A DNA stretch of 37,686 bases from Angustibacter sp. Root456. Lineage in GTDB: Bacteria > Actinomycetota > Actinomycetes > Actinomycetales > Angustibacteraceae. The position numbers were made by a program, and so were the translations under genes. Where the stretch lies: assembly GCF_001426435.1 (NCBI RefSeq), contig NZ_LMER01000003.1:60563-98248 (forward strand). Reading direction: 5' to 3'. Positions 37,528 to 37,686 of this stretch are shown piece by piece; positions within the stretch are counted from its first letter, which is position 1, and the number at the start of each line of letters is the position of its first letter. The notes under the pieces are model-generated. The model did not search any database. It saw only the letters and a list, made by a program, of their open reading frames with translations, and had not been told where the DNA came from.

Positions 37528-37686
37528 GCAACGCCTCGCAGCGCGCGAAGGGCGCAACGACGCAGCATCGTTCGTGGCCACCGAGCCAGTACGAGGTCGC
37601 TCTTGCCGATCGCGGCGGACGTCCGCTCATGGCTCCCTTCTGTGTCAAGACGCCGCTGGCAGGGCGGTCGTAGGCTGAGCGCAGGC

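Overview
The window is very GC-rich (third codon positions almost always G or C), uses many GTG and a few TTG starts, and carries gene blocks typical of Actinomycetota chromosomes: octT–(leuS)–degV–comEA–comEC–holA–rpsT–lepA, hemW–DUF3097–hrcA–dnaJ–rsmE and phoH–ybeY–corC–era. The first block matches the order known around Rv2418c–Rv2404c of Mycobacterium tuberculosis, but with leuS placed next to octT. This points to a high-GC actinomycete chromosome, core region, not a plasmid or prophage. The genus cannot be told from the sequence alone.

Layout. 1–9670 (+): an SGNH acyltransferase-like gene (octT type), a very short leucine-rich leader peptide with a terminator-like hairpin, leuS, a DegV fatty-acid-binding protein, a PlsY-type acyltransferase, comEA, comEC and holA. 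A 17-bp perfect hairpin ends holA and, from the other side, rpsT. 9776–11542 (-): rpsT, a solitary PemK/MazF-type protein, a 63-residue KOW-like protein and a decayed phosphotransferase gene. 11684–14683 (+): lepA and a GAF–GGDEF protein. 14680–16056 (-): a protealysin-type M4 metalloprotease with an emfourin-like inhibitor domain fused at its C-terminus. 16278–20177 (+): long-chain acyl-CoA ligase, MOSC protein, hemW. 20208–22163 (-): two tandem DUF4870 membrane proteins and a DUF3097 protein. 22203–25866 (+): Pr6Pr membrane protein, hrcA behind a CIRCE operator, dnaJ and rsmE. 25879–28565 (-): a four-gene block with an ECF sigma factor, a GerMN/Gmad2 lipoprotein-like protein, a 54-residue acidic protein and a peptidoglycan-binding putative cysteine hydrolase. 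28636–35174 (+): HIT, a serine beta-lactamase-like protein, phoH, ybeY, a CBS/CorC protein, an EamA exporter and era. 35242–37289 (+): asd, a second decayed phosphotransferase gene and a DinB-like protein. The last 400 bases hold only a lipoprotein-like remnant on the minus strand.

How the genes work together. Most of the window is translation and ribosome biology (leuS, rpsT, lepA, rsmE, ybeY, era, phoH), protein quality control (hrcA, dnaJ), DNA uptake and replication (comEA, comEC, holA), and lipid or envelope functions (octT, degV, plsY, fadD). Strings of ATGA/GTGA overlaps (comEA–comEC, HIT–beta-lactamase, phoH–ybeY–corC–EamA–era) show translational coupling.

The points most worth following are: (1) the leaderless 11-residue leader peptide with three consecutive Leu codons followed by a hairpin ahead of leuS; (2) a repeated TANNNT hexamer whose last base lies exactly 7 nt before the start codon at seven separate genes; (3) the protease–inhibitor fusion; (4) the sigma factor/GerMN/acidic mini-protein/hydrolase block that interrupts an otherwise conserved operon; (5) two independent phosphotransferase pseudogenes; and (6) an 18-bp duplication that has doubled a stop codon.
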